Source of the DNA: Oidiodendron maius Zn
Taxonomy: Eukaryota > Ascomycota > Leotiomycetes > Myxotrichaceae
Length of the DNA stretch: 64,000 nucleotides
Direction: 5' to 3'
NCBI GenBank assembly: GCA_000827325.1
Contig: KN832882.1
Span: 475,050 to 539,049 of the forward strand
Below are positions 24,291 through 35,613 of the stretch, piece by piece (position 1 is the first letter of the stretch; each line of letters opens with the position of its first letter). The notes under the pieces were generated by a model. The model was not told the DNA's origin, did not search any database, and saw only the letters and a list, made by a program, of their open reading frames with translations. The translations under genes were made by a program, and so were the position numbers.

Positions 24291-25750
24291 ATGAAGCTAT
24301 TCCCAGATCTAATTACTCTATATTAACTATAATAGTACCATCTATATCCACTGTATCGTCATCGCTAATAGGGACCTCAGATGCTAGTTTCTCCACCTCC
24401 TCTAGTGTCAAATTACTCTATAACTCCTCTCCCTCCTCCTTCTTAGGCTACCAACCCATCTAATTACCTACCTGGATAGCAGGAAAGTCCTTGTTTTTAA
24501 TCTCATGATCTCGGCTTCCATTAATTAGTAGCCCTAGCCTAACCTACTAAAAGGCTTGCCGTATTAAATCTCTATCCTTGGAATGCATATCCTCCTAGGC
24601 TTGCTCTACCCACTTTGTTAAGAGAATGCATCGCTAACTAACTAATTATTTGCCATCTACCTAACCTCTTTCATGCTTATCGATACACTAATCTGCTAGC
24701 TCCCAATCCGTGCTTTTAGAGACTTATTGACTACTGTATTATAGACCTAGATAAAGCCAGTAGTGCCACTAGGTATAAATGATATCGTTCATTTAAGAGC
24801 TTTAAAGCTATAAGTAACCTCCTTTGTTTTCTGACCTAAAAAGACATCAAGAGAGAGAAATCGAGGTGGGCGTTTAGTTAAATATCGAGGGAAAAGAGGG
24901 TATTTTAAGGAAGGAGTATACATATACTTAATCCACTTTGGCATAGGGTCTGCAATTGACCATTCCTTTAGATTGGACATTACCTAGACGCTTATTAGCC
25001 TAGTCCTAGAGTATTAGACTAAGCCTTACCTCAACTCTTAAATTATAGAGCCTATATTTATGTCTTAGATTCCCTGCCTTTAGCTTCTGTCTATAATCCT
25101 CATTCTTGCTAATAAAAATCAATAAAGGCTTATACCTTTAAATGCCGTTAGTATATACTAGGATCTAAAGAGTAGCCTACCGCTAATCCTATCTTGAGCT
25201 AGTTTATTTGACAAAAACTGTCTTGATACCTTTAGTATTATAAGTCCTATTATCTAGGAACTTAAAGGGTATTGGTGTTTAGTCTATATTAGCTATGTCT
25301 AAGAGCTTAAAATTAAGCCTAGCTTGAGTATGCCGATTAAACTAAAGTTAGGAAATGATCTTATCCTTATAGTCTCCTAGTATAGTCTATGCTCTCTTAG
25401 TCTACTGGCGTAGGTTAAGGCGCTTCCTCTTTAAGAAGGCAGTAAACTAGCCATTTAAGAATACTATACCGGTAAAGACCTTCCTCTTTTTAACTATAGT
25501 AACCCTCTCTAGCTAGAGTCTCTTAAACTTTAGTCTTGCATGCTGACGTATCTAATTCTCTTCTACCTGCCTACTAAGCTGCCTTTTATCTAATGTTAAG
25601 GTATGTCATTGATTCTCTAGGATTGGAAATTAAGCAAGGTAAAAGAGCTTGCACTTCCTAGACCCCTTTTATAGAGAGCGTATTTTATTGGCATTCTTCT
25701 TCTATCTGTGTAGCTAGACTAGATCTATACCTATCATAGTGTCTCCTGCA
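24197..25750 (-). mobile_element. Decayed pogo-like DNA transposon (DDE_1 transposase)
   Basis: Read on the minus strand with stops ignored, the frame shows ANIDQTPIPFKFLDN...TYNTKGIKTV near 25290-25210 (first catalytic Asp) and LSLDVFLGQKTKEV...TISFIPSGTTGFI near 24860-24740 (second Asp). These match the DDE_1 core of fungal pogo/Tigger transposases. Many CAG/CAA-to-TAG/TAA changes make it dead by RIP. At its 3' side, 24197-24290 holds three copies of ATAAGCCC(C), likely the terminal or subterminal repeat. The 5' end was not found. Confidence 0.75.
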
Positions 25751-26660
25751 CACTGAATAGGGGTGTTATCCTAATCCACGAGTCCAGAACTTCTACTTAG
25801 CAGAATAATGAGTCCTGTGCTTACACCTCCATTCTCTTAGCGACAACTCGGCCAAGAAGCAACTACCAGCCGACGAAAGGCGACAACGTCGCTGAGGCAA
25901 GGCGGAAGACCTGCTAACCACCATGCTGCAGACTAGCGACCTGCCTCTGGGAAGAGACCACCCGGTCATGGTTGAGGCGGAGGCAACGCTCGCATCGGTG
26001 TACTATACACAGCGAAAATGGGAAATGGCCGAAGTTATATTTTGTTGAACCACTTTTCACTAACTTTTTTAAGTCCTCTGTAAACGGTGTTGCTATAAAT
26101 TTTAGACTTGTCTGTAGAGAGCCCATCCCTTAGGGATGCTTCTACCTGCTTCGCTGTGGTGCTGATAGTGTACAGAGTCCTGTATGTGCTGATGTAAATA
26201 TCTAGAGTGCAAAAAGAAATAAATGGCTTTGCTGCACAGATAGGAGAGGGCTCAGAGAGGTGAAAGAAAAGATGGGAGAGAGGATGGCATGGAGAGGAAA
26301 GATACGAAGGCGAGAGGAGGAGGGACCGAAGAGGCCTCTCGTTAAAAGTTATTGATTTCTAGTGAGGCCGGTCTTAGTTTCGCCGCGTTACGGTGAGCAC
26401 ACCTGCCCTGGCCTGAACTGAACATGAGCCAAGCTAGAGCGGAGCTTGAGCGAGGGCGGCACTGATCACATGGTGCTGACGATTAGAAAGTGTAAACATT
26501 CCCGTCGTATAACACCATATCCGAAGGGTTGAATGAAGATTTGCCTTTTACCCGTTAAGCTAAAACACCCGGAGACATCCGCTCTTATAATTAAGACGAA
26601 AACATATACGAAATATATCTGACATGCTTACGATGAAGTTTTGCACTCCACGATGAGCCC
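25751..26660. other. Intergenic; purine-rich block
   Basis: No gene was supported. Between about 26240 and 26335 the plus strand is an almost pure purine run (GAGAGG/GAAAGA), a simple-sequence tract. Confidence 0.4.
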
Positions 26661-26666
26661 AATCTT

Positions 26667-28016
26667 CTAATCCCGTTGACCTCGCTCGGCGGTCATCGCG
26701 GCAGCCATCTTCCGCTTCATAGGCGGTATCGCATTCACCATCCTTAAGCCGCCGCGCATCAGCATCGTCGCCAAATCCCCCCTCAGTCCCGGCTTATATA
26801 TCGCGTCGTCTGCATTAAACCTCTCGAGGGATTTTTCCACCCGGTCCCAGGCATACGAATGCATCTGCTTCTCATAATCGGCAACCGCAGGAAGTATATC
26901 CATATCTTTCTCAACTGCGGCAACGAGGTTTCCAGCTAGAATCTGCGCATCAAGCAGTGCGGTATTCGCGCCAACGCCAAGCCCAGGAGTCATGGTATGG
27001 ATGGAGTCACCGATCAGAGTGATATTACTACTCTTCCAGGGTCGAATCCGCTCAGTGGTACGAATATTGATCGGAAAACAGGTGCTCGGCTCTGCCAGCT
27101 GGAAGAGCTTATGCAGGTCAGGATGCCAGGAAGAGGTGCGTTCCAGCATCAATGCGTGTAGGCTAGGTCCATCTAGTGACATGATATTTTCGGGCAATCT
27201 TCGACCATGCGCACCAAAGCCGAGCATTATATAATCCCGAGTATTGTCGAAATTCAAACCCGGCCACGCTTTCATGAGCTCCTGGTCGTTGCCTCTAATG
27301 TCGTTTTTTAAGTTCCCCTGCTGATCCCAAGGAAATTCCATGACATGGATGATGCAACTGTCACCATGGGGTGCATTTATCATGGTGACACCTCTCAGAA
27401 TCTTTGGAATGAGCAGTTTTCGTGTTTCCTCGGTAAGTGGGAGCTTTGCGGTTATCCCATACAGTCCGGTCTCCTTCATGACGGCGTCAGGGAGATACTG
27501 CCGACGTGTCGGCGAGTTTGTGCCCTCTGCACCGACGAGGAGATTGCCCACCGCCTGCGTACCGTCTGTGAAATAAGCGGTTACAGTGCCATCGGCGTTC
27601 ACAGTGTAATTGGTGAATGACTTGTCAAACTGCACGGCGTCCTCGAGTCCGGTGAGGAGTAGTTGACGCAGAGTCATGCGACTCACCGAACGTTCTGCGC
27701 CCGGGGCATCTGGGGATGACTGACTAAAGCCACCGATGCTGATCAGTTCCCCATACTGCTCAGTGAACATGTTGAAATAATCAGGAGTAATGGCTGTGGT
27801 GCGCTTGAAAACTTCGAAGAGGTCTGGCGGTAAGCAGGCAGCCAAGGCCCGAGAGCCATCTGGAGAGATCCCTACGCGATAGCCGTATAGCCCGTCCTTC
27901 CGTGTACGATCGCGCTCGTAGATGGTGAAGCTGATGTCGATACGGGCTTTTCGCAAGGCGTGTGCGAAGGCAAGGCCACCTGTCCCGGCACCGATGATGA
28001 TGATATGGATGGTCAT
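26667..28016 (-). CDS. FAD-dependent monooxygenase (salicylate-hydroxylase type), 449 aa
   Basis: A single intact exon. The N-terminus has the FAD dinucleotide motif IIGAGTGGLAFAHAL followed by an acidic YERD (residues about 5-37). LLVGAEGTNS lies near residue 160, and the second FAD site LIGDSIHTMTPGLGVGAN near 335, which is the GD motif of group A flavin monooxygenases. Length and order fit NAD(P)H-dependent aromatic hydroxylases of the PHBH/salicylate hydroxylase fold, which act in the cytosol on aromatic or polyketide-like substrates. A basic C-terminal tail follows. Neighbours are transposon remains, so no pathway partner is clear; the NRPS locus is 24 kb away. The substrate cannot be told from sequence alone. 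Confidence 0.9.
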   Translation of the reverse strand: MTIHIIIIGAGTGGLAFAHALRKARIDISFTIYERDRTRKDGLYGYRVGISPDGSRALAACLPPDLFEVFKRTTAITPDYFNMFTEQYGELISIGGFSQSSPDAPGAERSVSRMTLRQLLLTGLEDAVQFDKSFTNYTVNADGTVTAYFTDGTQAVGNLLVGAEGTNSPTRRQYLPDAVMKETGLYGITAKLPLTEETRKLLIPKILRGVTMINAPHGDSCIIHVMEFPWDQQGNLKNDIRGNDQELMKAWPGLNFDNTRDYIMLGFGAHGRRLPENIMSLDGPSLHALMLERTSSWHPDLHKLFQLAEPSTCFPINIRTTERIRPWKSSNITLIGDSIHTMTPGLGVGANTALLDAQILAGNLVAAVEKDMDILPAVADYEKQMHSYAWDRVEKSLERFNADDAIYKPGLRGDLATMLMRGGLRMVNAIPPMKRKMAAAMTAERGQRD

Positions 28017-29459
28017 TGCTGGAGAAGCATCTAACTCTCAGGATGTATAATTTACGAGGTCGGCCAGCAGTCTCGCTCCGCAGCTACGACGACTTTATAT
28101 GCTTTCACGGTGGCCAGTTAGATACTGGGCAGACACATAATTCCCGACTATGCCCCTTGTCACGGGAGCTGGTGATTCTCATGCGTCCAGAAGCCTTAAG
28201 CCGACACTAGTTCAAGTTTGTAGTCCTGCTACAGTAGAGTAGTAACATCGTGCGATTGAACCCAGATGATCCGCACCGGATGCAACCCAAGATGCGCATG
28301 GGTATTGACGCCAAAGATGATGCCGAGATGATGCAGGGGCTTTCAGATCACTGGTTCACGGCTGCCTGCAAACCCGGATTTAAGATTGGCCGTATTGCAT
28401 CCACTGTGGCGTTACATTTCACGCTAATTCGCAACGCTAACTGTGTTCGGGTCGACAATACTATGCATGCCGTAATGGTTCCCGTGATTCGTGATCCAAC
28501 GTATTGTGGAATGCCTTCGGAGCGATTTGGAGCAGTACGCATCAGAGTATATCTGCTACTTCGCAAATCTAGCTGAACTCGGATACAATCCTCCATCCGG
28601 GGAGGCATCCTCTGAAAAGAGCCGGGTTTCTCCATCGAGGAGTGGATGAGGTTAGTGTGATTTGTTCAGGTATGAAAGGTGTGTCAGGATATGGTCCTGC
28701 GAAGTAGCGTGCTAGTTGGATAAAACGCTTAACTTTAACTTTGTCTACCATCTGTGTATCTGTAACGACTTACTAAAGGGTAGTTGGACATTATTAAGGA
28801 TGTGTCACGGTTCGAGATATGCGCGGCCAGCGAGGACTAATCACTCTCAATTAACGAAGGGGATCAAGATACAGAGGGAAGAAAAGGAGCAGGCAGCTAG
28901 TTTCCGTAATATATATTACACGTGCACAATCGCCTGAATCCACGTGCTGCACACCAGGGCTAGCACACTACAGAAGGTGGCGCACAGGTCAAATGGGCCC
29001 TAAGCAATAAAGAGTGGTATATAGCTAGAATACCAAAGTTAAAGAAGAGAAGTCTAATACAGTAAACAGCGAAATCAGAGTCATACCTGAACAATGAATG
29101 ATTTACAGCAATGTTTCCTGAGACACTGGCACGATTGTGGCTAGCGGCATATACATCGAAAGTCAATTCTTGCTTTGATGATTCCATTAACTCACAGCTC
29201 TAGCCAAGCTTCTATCATTTCTCTGTTCTAAATCCAAATGAAGTTTACCTCGATATTGCACAAGCATGTTTATTAAGAACCAAGAAACTTTTGAATGTTG
29301 CATTCTCGTCTTTAAACCCTAGACTTGCAAACTCCAAATGCCTGTGCCAAAGCTCCCGAAACCGCCATTCGATGTAAATCAAGTGCGCCTCAACCCATGG
29401 AAACCACATATAAACACAAAAATATACATCCCCATTTCCCTCTCTCCGGTCTCGACCTT
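28017..29459. other. Intergenic stretch
   Basis: It starts with the promoter of the monooxygenase. An open frame at 28250-28576 (108 codons, plus) has no recognisable motif and I do not call it. The remainder has stops in all frames. Confidence 0.4.
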
Positions 29460-29819
29460 TTAACTAGCATGGGCCAAGCATGTCTTCCCCTGCGCCACTA
29501 GCTGAACCACTCGTTAGCCAAGTCATCCCCTTCAACTATCCACGATCATATAAATAAACACTTACAGCTGCCCCCTTAGCCATCATCTCTCTATTACCGG
29601 TGGTTCTCTATTTCAATCTGAGTCAGCGTATTTGCTTGATAAATTTGTAGATGTAAGGTTACGTACGCCAGTAGTCTCCATTACCTGACCTTTCGAGATC
29701 ATCGCCTGGCACTGGGCTCTAGAAGTACGAGCCTCAAGCCCAGACGAGGTAGTTGTGAAGGGTGCTGCTGCAGCCATGGTCATGAATGTGAGGAAGATGA
29801 CTGTGAAGAACTTCATCAT
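29460..29819 (-). CDS. Tiny secreted protein, 72 aa, three exons
   Basis: Exons 29819-29685, 29607-29566 and 29501-29460 join in frame; both introns begin GTAA, have CTGAC/CTAAC branch sites and end in AG. The N-terminus MMKFFTVIFLTFMTMAAAA is a signal peptide, followed by a threonine/serine stretch. The mature protein is about 53 residues with two cysteines (AQCQA and KTCLA), enough for one disulfide. Size, secretion and exon pattern suit a candidate effector or peptide signal. It is close to a MITE and other repeats, a usual setting for such genes. No family is recognised. Confidence 0.6.
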
Positions 29820-30136
29820 GATAGACTTTTAAGAGTTGTGTGTTGGTGACTGGAGGTAGTGATGAAGACGAAATATGGTTATGAAGAATGAGGTACTTTG
29901 CAACATAATGAAGAGAAGAAAGCTCTATTTATGAGTTTTTCAATCTAAATCTTGCTGTATAGAACTTCTTGAACAGTAACCTCTCAATCAAATCCTCACT
30001 ACCAGCGCCTAGCTATTGATTCCTCTAAGATCCTCTTCAATCCTTCTGTGAAATATGTCCAGCCTCAACAGCCACCTACTGCTATTTAAGGCTTTTTTTT
30101 TTTTTTAAATCTCCTCGGCTATTAGTTACAGGGACC

Positions 30137-30455
30137 GGCTAAATCGCGGCTATACTTAGCTAAATTGTGGCCGCCTTTCCTCTTTTGAGTAGTTACACAA
30201 ATAAATATTACATAATATTCTATAAGGCATCAAATATTTTTAAAGCCTTTTTGAAGACAATTATAGCCATAAAATAACAACGGCTAGGAGGCTAGAGATT
30301 AGGATTGGTTAGGATTGGTCTCGGGGGTTTGGGGGGTGTCTAACCCTCTATACTAGTATATCTTTAAAAAATTAAGTGATATCTTAGATTGGTTGGGTGG
30401 TTAAGGTGATTCAGGCAGCCGCCGCGACTTAGCTAAGTATGGCTGCGATTTAGCT
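30137..30455. mobile_element. MITE-like element with about 40-bp inverted ends
   Basis: The left arm (30137-30174, GGCTAAATCGCGGCTATACT...) is repeated in inverted form at 30416-30455 (AGCTAAATCGCAGCCATACT... on the minus strand). The interior has no coding potential. Its minus-strand interior is shared with 45165-45401 and, for a shorter length, with 62708-62873. So this is a dispersed non-autonomous family. Confidence 0.65.
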
Positions 30456-30571
30456 AATCCGTAGTTACATTGTATATAGAAACTAGTCTCGTCCAATGCA
30501 TCAGTTAGGACAATTTGCAGATGTGGGCTATGCGAAAGCTCAGCTTGTACGGCGCATATTGTATCTACTGG

Positions 30572-30655
30572 CATATAAGCCCCTTAAGGTGACCCCGTAT
30601 GAGATAAAAGCCCCTCTCAGGAGGGGGCTTATAGCTAAGTGGGGCTTATAAGTTA
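30572..30655. repeat. ATAAGCCCC inverted-repeat remnant
   Basis: It begins ATATAAGCCCC and ends GGGGCTTATAA, with an internal AAGCCCCTC/GAGGGGGCTT pair. It shares GAGGGGGCTTATAGC and GTGACCC with the end region at 24197-24290 in inverted orientation. It is likely a solo end or a miniature derivative of the pogo-like family. Confidence 0.55.
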
Positions 30656-30840
30656 CGCTTAGTTCTCCCGTATCCACCGCCAATCAGACGCGTTAGTTCT
30701 AGTTACATTTCCAGCGCGTTCCTCTTGAAATATCTACTACAGTATATGGTATAGCCAGAGCGGGTCGGCCGCTAGCGTGACGGAGGTGTTCGTCCACTTC
30801 CATTGAGACCTAGCGCATGATCACCTAGATGCCCGAACCA

Positions 30841-31110
30841 AGATGGCTGGCAAGAAGAAAGACCCCGTTTTCCGCGTCACAGGTCTCCTAACCTCGCAGC
30901 TTGGCAATGTGCTGGACGGAAATTGAAGGCTGCCATCGACGAGAACCTGCCGGAGGAAGAAAAATCAAAGCTACATGTCAATAACTGTTATGCCGTCTTA
31001 CTGCGACATCGAGCTCAAAGGTTTTGCACTAATAGAGTTTCATGGCTGGATTCGGGCGTTCCTGTCCGAGCCCGTAGCTAACCCCGCTAGGAGATTGGCA
31101 AGTTGAGACG
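30841..31110 (+). pseudogene. Fragment of a fungal NLR/lipase-type N-terminal region
   Basis: Across two frames the plus strand reads MAGKKKDPVFRVTGL, LKAAIDENLPEEEKSKLHV, then ITVMPSYCDIELKGFALIEF and RAFLSEPVANP. This order resembles the short N-terminal module of many fungal NACHT/NB-ARC and patatin-like proteins (a RVTGLP... then PSC...ALVEFRGG.P.FLSELVANP). It has frame breaks and no downstream domains, so it is a dead fragment. The family is my inference from pattern. Confidence 0.45.
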
Positions 31111-31602
31111 GACATCCCTAACAAAGAGGCTCTTACAGGTGGTACGTTCCTGTGGCCCATGTGCATTTTACAGAATTGGAGCTTCAGCGTGCTATTAATA
31201 GTCGGCCGGTGGAAGCGAGCCGACGATTATAAATTTATACACAAAAGAGCTATTAGTATATTTTATAAAGTAGTAAAAGTAAAAATAAGTTATTATTTTA
31301 TATTAGCATATCCATAGCATGAAATTATTATCATAGGAACATTTTTCAATTCTGGCTACGGAATACCTGCTGGGGTAAAATTTTCAGCAAGCCTCATGCG
31401 TTGCTATTCATATTAAGCACAGTCTATGGATTGATACTAAAAATACATAACTCATAGAGCCCGAAGCAGTAGAGAGATTGCTTATAATGACTGCCAAGTT
31501 TCGAAGTGATGGTTAGCCGACGAGTAAACATACAAAACACCCTTTGTTCCAGCTGAATATTTCAACATTATGATGATCGGGTTTGATGGTAGAGAAAAGC
31601 GT

Positions 31603-32990
31603 TTAGAGTTCCTCTGCCACCTTTGTCTCGATGCTTCTCCTGTGGTTTTGCTTCCACAACTCTACCATCACAAGTCTGGCAACTCCTCTCGCCGCAGCGA
31701 AGACAGGGTATTCGTCAAAAGTTTCCAGCTCCTTCTCAAACATTGAGTCCGTCTCTTCTTTCAGAACCTGTCTGAATTCCGGACTCTGGGCGGCATCACC
31801 AGTAACCAACAGTTGTGTGACATTATCATTCATCCGATACTGCCTGGACCCTCGAATAGTTTGACGGACGTCATCCCAGTAAGTATTCTTGTCTGGAGTG
31901 TCTTGTAAGCTGTTGTGCCCCAGGCTAGAGTTACAACTATCTGGCGCATGTATTATGGTGTAGGCGGACTTTTCTATCCTCACTTCTAGTTCTGTGCGCG
32001 TGTAATAAGCTACTAAGACGTGAGGATAGTCTTGAAATGGGATAGCGTCTCCGTGGGGCAAAGATTGGCCGTCGCACGGGCTGGGTTTACTGTAATTAGA
32101 ACAAATGCGGGTATCATACGCCGCGTAGGCCGCGTCTGAAGTATATATAGGCTTCCAATCTTGCCATGGTTGAATCTCAAGGTAGGAGAGCTGCAGATAC
32201 TCGAAAGTCTCGTAGATATCCTCACTGTAAAGAGCATATGCGAAGTCGGGAATAGAGGCCTTTGCAATGTAGACTGGCTCGCCAATAAACGACTCGGCAG
32301 CTGCATGTAACTTCCTAATCATCTTGCTTAAGATTCCTACGTCCCTTGATGCGGGAAGGCCAAGCTTCTTGCGAATCTCGCGCAGAATTCTCCTAGGCAA
32401 ATCTCCGATGGCCTCGCCGTATTGATATGGCTGACTGATCTGCGTTAGCAATTTGGGATACTCCATTTTCATCTGATAGAGTAGAAAGAGGCATACTGAA
32501 GGTGCCTTGAGGACAAAAGGGATAAACGAGACATAGTTTCTACGTATTCCGCATCACCTTCAACCTTGGCAATCGATTGCACGGTACCGTTCGGGTACGA
32601 TACAGCGACAGTCCTGGTCGAAATTAGTCAAGATCTGTAGAGAAGAAGATCCACGCACCCATATGATACGGCCAAGTCAAACCCAATACCAAACGTTTGT
32701 CTTGTAGGTTCGTCAGGCTGGCGGGGCTGGCGGGCCTGTCGCCTTGTCGGTAAGAAACTGGTTGAAATTAGTTAAGATCTGTAGAGAAGAAGATCCACGC
32801 ACCCATTTGATACGGCCAAGTCAAACCCAATACCAAACGTTTGTCTGGTAGGCTCGTTAGGCTGGCGGGACTGGCGAGGCTGTAGCCTTGTCGGTAAGAA
32901 AGAGCATAGCACGGGAGTGAGCGCAAGGAAGAGAAGCACTGCAACAATATAACGAAACATTCTCCAAGCAGCATCTATGAGGCGAGCCAT
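31603..32990 (-). CDS. Hsp70-like ATPase-fold protein with N-terminal membrane anchor, duplicated exon
   Basis: Exons 32990-32803, 32757-32659, 32613-32544 and 32472-31603 join in frame, giving 408 residues (375 if the second exon is skipped). An N-terminal hydrophobic segment (FRYIVAVLLFLALTPVLC) is a signal or anchor. FGIGFDLAVS...TVAVSYPNG is the phosphate-1 part of the actin/Hsp70 fold, and LLVTGDAAQSPEFRQVL near the C-terminus fits the adenosine motif. The body matches a common fungal Hsp70-like family (GDAEY..., LPRRILR). Exons 1 and 2 carry the same FLPTR...FGIGFDLAVS segment because a 144-bp unit is duplicated. The protein is much shorter than Hsp70 and has no substrate-binding domain. 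ATPase activity is uncertain. Confidence 0.68.
32614..32901 (-). repeat. Tandem duplication, 2 x 144 bp, exon plus intron of the Hsp70-like gene
   Basis: Units 32614-32757 and 32758-32901 abut exactly. Each has 99 bp of coding sequence and a 45-bp intron beginning GTGCGTGG and ending CGACCAG or CAACCAG. By eye they differ at about 8 coding and 2 intron sites. The coding part is a multiple of three between introns of the same phase, so both inclusion and skipping keep the frame. Confidence 0.85.
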
Positions 32991-33713
32991 TTTGATGATG
33001 GTTTTGTTGAGCTGCAATCACTTTGTGATGCAAAAAAAAATTGCCTTGGAAGGGGAAAAGCGACATCAAAGGGATGGAATGTTGGATGTGTTGGTGGAAG
33101 TGGGGCGCGGCCGCTGCTTGAAACGCGAAGAAGAGACGGGCGGCGGTTGTGTTGGTGGCGGGGGCACAACCTGGACAATAGCAAATGAAGACACTGCAAG
33201 GCATTCAAGGGCATTACAAAGCTACTATTTAGACTAGGCGGCTATTTGTGTGAGAAGTACAAAAGTACTCGGTTCATAGCGAATTGCAGGACTTCCTACC
33301 GCCTATTTTTGGTGTGGTGGCAGACGGGTTGTACGTCCCCCCCCCCCCCCAGCGATAAGTACTTTTGCACCCCCTTACTTCCCTCTAGCCTTCTACTGGG
33401 CCTTAGTTGTCCCTGCGATGGTTATGATTTCTACTATCTTCCCGGAAGCCCAGTCACGTAGTAACCAGTGACTCTCCCGTGACCTCTCAGTTAGACACCT
33501 GATAAGGAGACGTTATAGAGTGGTGGTCAAGTCTTGCAGTTGCCGGAGGATGAACCAACTAGCCAGAAGCAGTACACACAGCTGGCGAGTCTGCCACGAA
33601 GGAAGATAGAGGATGAGAGCCTATGTAGCATTAGACAACCTGTGGATGGCAAATCGACAACCTACGACCGACTGTCCCTTCACAGGACCTGATGCGAAAC
33701 ACCAACAAGTAAT
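32991..33713. other. Intergenic; C14 homopolymer
   Basis: No gene. A run of 14 cytosines lies at 33337-33350, a site prone to length change. Confidence 0.5.
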
Positions 33714-35425
33714 ATGTCCAGCCTGGCACCAGCCACGGCAGGGCTGAGGATTCCCTTAGCATCAACACCAACACCAACACCTACACTAACTTCAACTCCA
33801 AACTCCGAACTCCAAACTCCAACATTATCAAAACCAACATCATCATCTTCATCTTCATCATTATCATCAACAACACCGACTCAACTCGAAGTCGCCTCAT
33901 TTCACTTCCTCTCATCATTTAAATACGGTAGCAGAGGAGTGTTGCTGTCTGCGCACTCTACTAATATGTCGGTCTTCCCGCGCTTCAACAACCTCCCCTT
34001 GGAATTGCGCCGTCGCACAGTAGGGCCCAATCCAATCGTCCTTGTGAAGCGGCCTTAACATCTCACAGTGGTTATTTGCCCTCCCAGGACCGCGGATTGT
34101 CTTCGTGTAAAGAAGGCTCGCATCTGGCCAAGACGAAGAAGAGGAATGGGAGTCCACCTCCGATAATGACCTTCCTGCGTCTAACTATTTTATATCACCA
34201 TCCTCAAGCAATCAGATTATAACACTACTAAAGACGTGTAAAGAGTCTCACTCTATAGTTAAGGAAAACTATACCCTCTTATTCCCGGTGCCCTCAACTT
34301 TATTCTCCTCAACTTGGTTCTCCTTCTCGGCGGATTTCCTATATCTCGATTTCGGAACAGGACCCCACACATTACGTTATGACCCTAGGCACTTTACGTC
34401 CTCTGTTCCCGATCCGTGGTATATTCTCGATATCCACGACCAAAGTTTAATTCAGAGCTCCTGAAAGGAGTGAAGAATCTAGCAATATCTATGTGCTCTA
34501 TGAGCCCGTTAACCGCAAGCCGCATTATAGACGAGCTAGTAGTTCTCTTCACAGGGGTTAAAGTCCTAGTCCTAGCAGATCAACTGTTTAACACTTGCTA
34601 TGAGTATAGTGAGGAGCTTATATGGCTAAGGGGACAACTGGGAGACGAGATCAGCTCTATCGCTCAGCCTAATGCAGACAAACTCTGGCACGAGTCAGAG
34701 ATAGAAGAAGCGTATAGACATTTGTTAACAAAACTACCACTTTGGAGAGCACCTGTTAACTATACTATGCTTGAAGATGAGAATATAACTCATTTCTTAC
34801 AAAAATGGAGAAGGCTAACGACAGCGGAAATGCCTATTGTTATTCGGAGGAGCGTTGTCACGACAAAAACTAAGGATATGCTTATAGATATTTGTGGATC
34901 AGAAGACAATTTCCACGCGTTGGCTGGCCTTGATTTCAAATATATTTAAGGGGAGCATACGTACAGTGGCTCCTTAGATCTCTACCAGCAACTAAGCTTT
35001 CTAGAGCTAATGCTAGCAAGGTTATCTGCTGATTTTGACACCCATTGTGTTCAAGGTTGCTCAATTTATGAATGAGGGGATGGAGTAGAAGAAGATATGC
35101 CATTCTTACTTTATAGAATAGATATGTTAGTATTAGAGATTATGCAGTGAGGCGCTAGGAATATTTTAGTCGGGGTACAAAAGTATGGCCACAGTATTCT
35201 AGAGTTAGAATTATATTCTTCTACATTACAAGGTTCTTTAATAGAGTGGCAGACAGAGTTTCTAGGTTCTTGATTATAGTATAAGACTAGCTCTTGTCAT
35301 GCTTCTATTCAAGACGCAATTGAGCCTGTCTATACCGGTGAGAATACTAGTGAAAATGCCGAAGGCTTCTTCTCTACCTTCTGCGGTAACACGATAGCTC
35401 ACAATATTAAAAATTTAAGCTAGTT
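33714..35425 (+). pseudogene. Decayed 2EXR-domain gene
   Basis: After an S/T/P-rich start (33714) the frame reads FPRFNNLPLELRRR, and further on WLFALPGPRIVFV. These are the two opening motifs of the fungal 2EXR domain (FPRLP.ELR..IW..ALPGPR.V). Then come LLKTCKESHSIVKENYTLLF and FSADFLYLDF, also as expected. In-frame TAA and TGA codons sit where CAA and TGG would fit, and there is at least one frame change near 34440. Protein-like sequence goes on to about 35420 through several more stops. It is a dead gene with RIP-like damage. 2EXR proteins have no established function. Confidence 0.65.
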
Positions 35426-35613
35426 AAGATTTAACAGTAACGATCACTAAGTTTAATCTTAGATCTAAACTAAAAAGTCTGCACCCTAATCTTGGTATAG
35501 CGTTAGAGATTATCACGTTAGCATTCAATGTTGCGCCATAGAGGTAATGCACGCTGAATGTCATCCTTTCCAGCTGACGACAGTGAATAGCCCGGCATTC
35601 AGTCACTTGGAAA

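Noticed and set aside
26525-26585. tRNA-like A-box (TAGCTTAACGGGTA) on the minus strand
   Set aside because: No matching B-box, acceptor stem or anticodon arm could be folded, so a tRNA or mitochondrial insert is not supported.
28250-28576. Plus-strand frame of 108 codons upstream of the FAD monooxygenase
   Set aside because: No motif, no splice partners and equal openness on the other strand.
24197-30655. Starship-type giant element carrying the monooxygenase
   Set aside because: No DUF3435 tyrosine-recombinase captain gene was seen in the window, and the only transposase nearby is a dead pogo-like one.
33337-33350. C14 run as a regulatory or structural site
   Set aside because: A simple homopolymer with no partner G-runs for a designed quadruplex and no gene context; more likely slippage.
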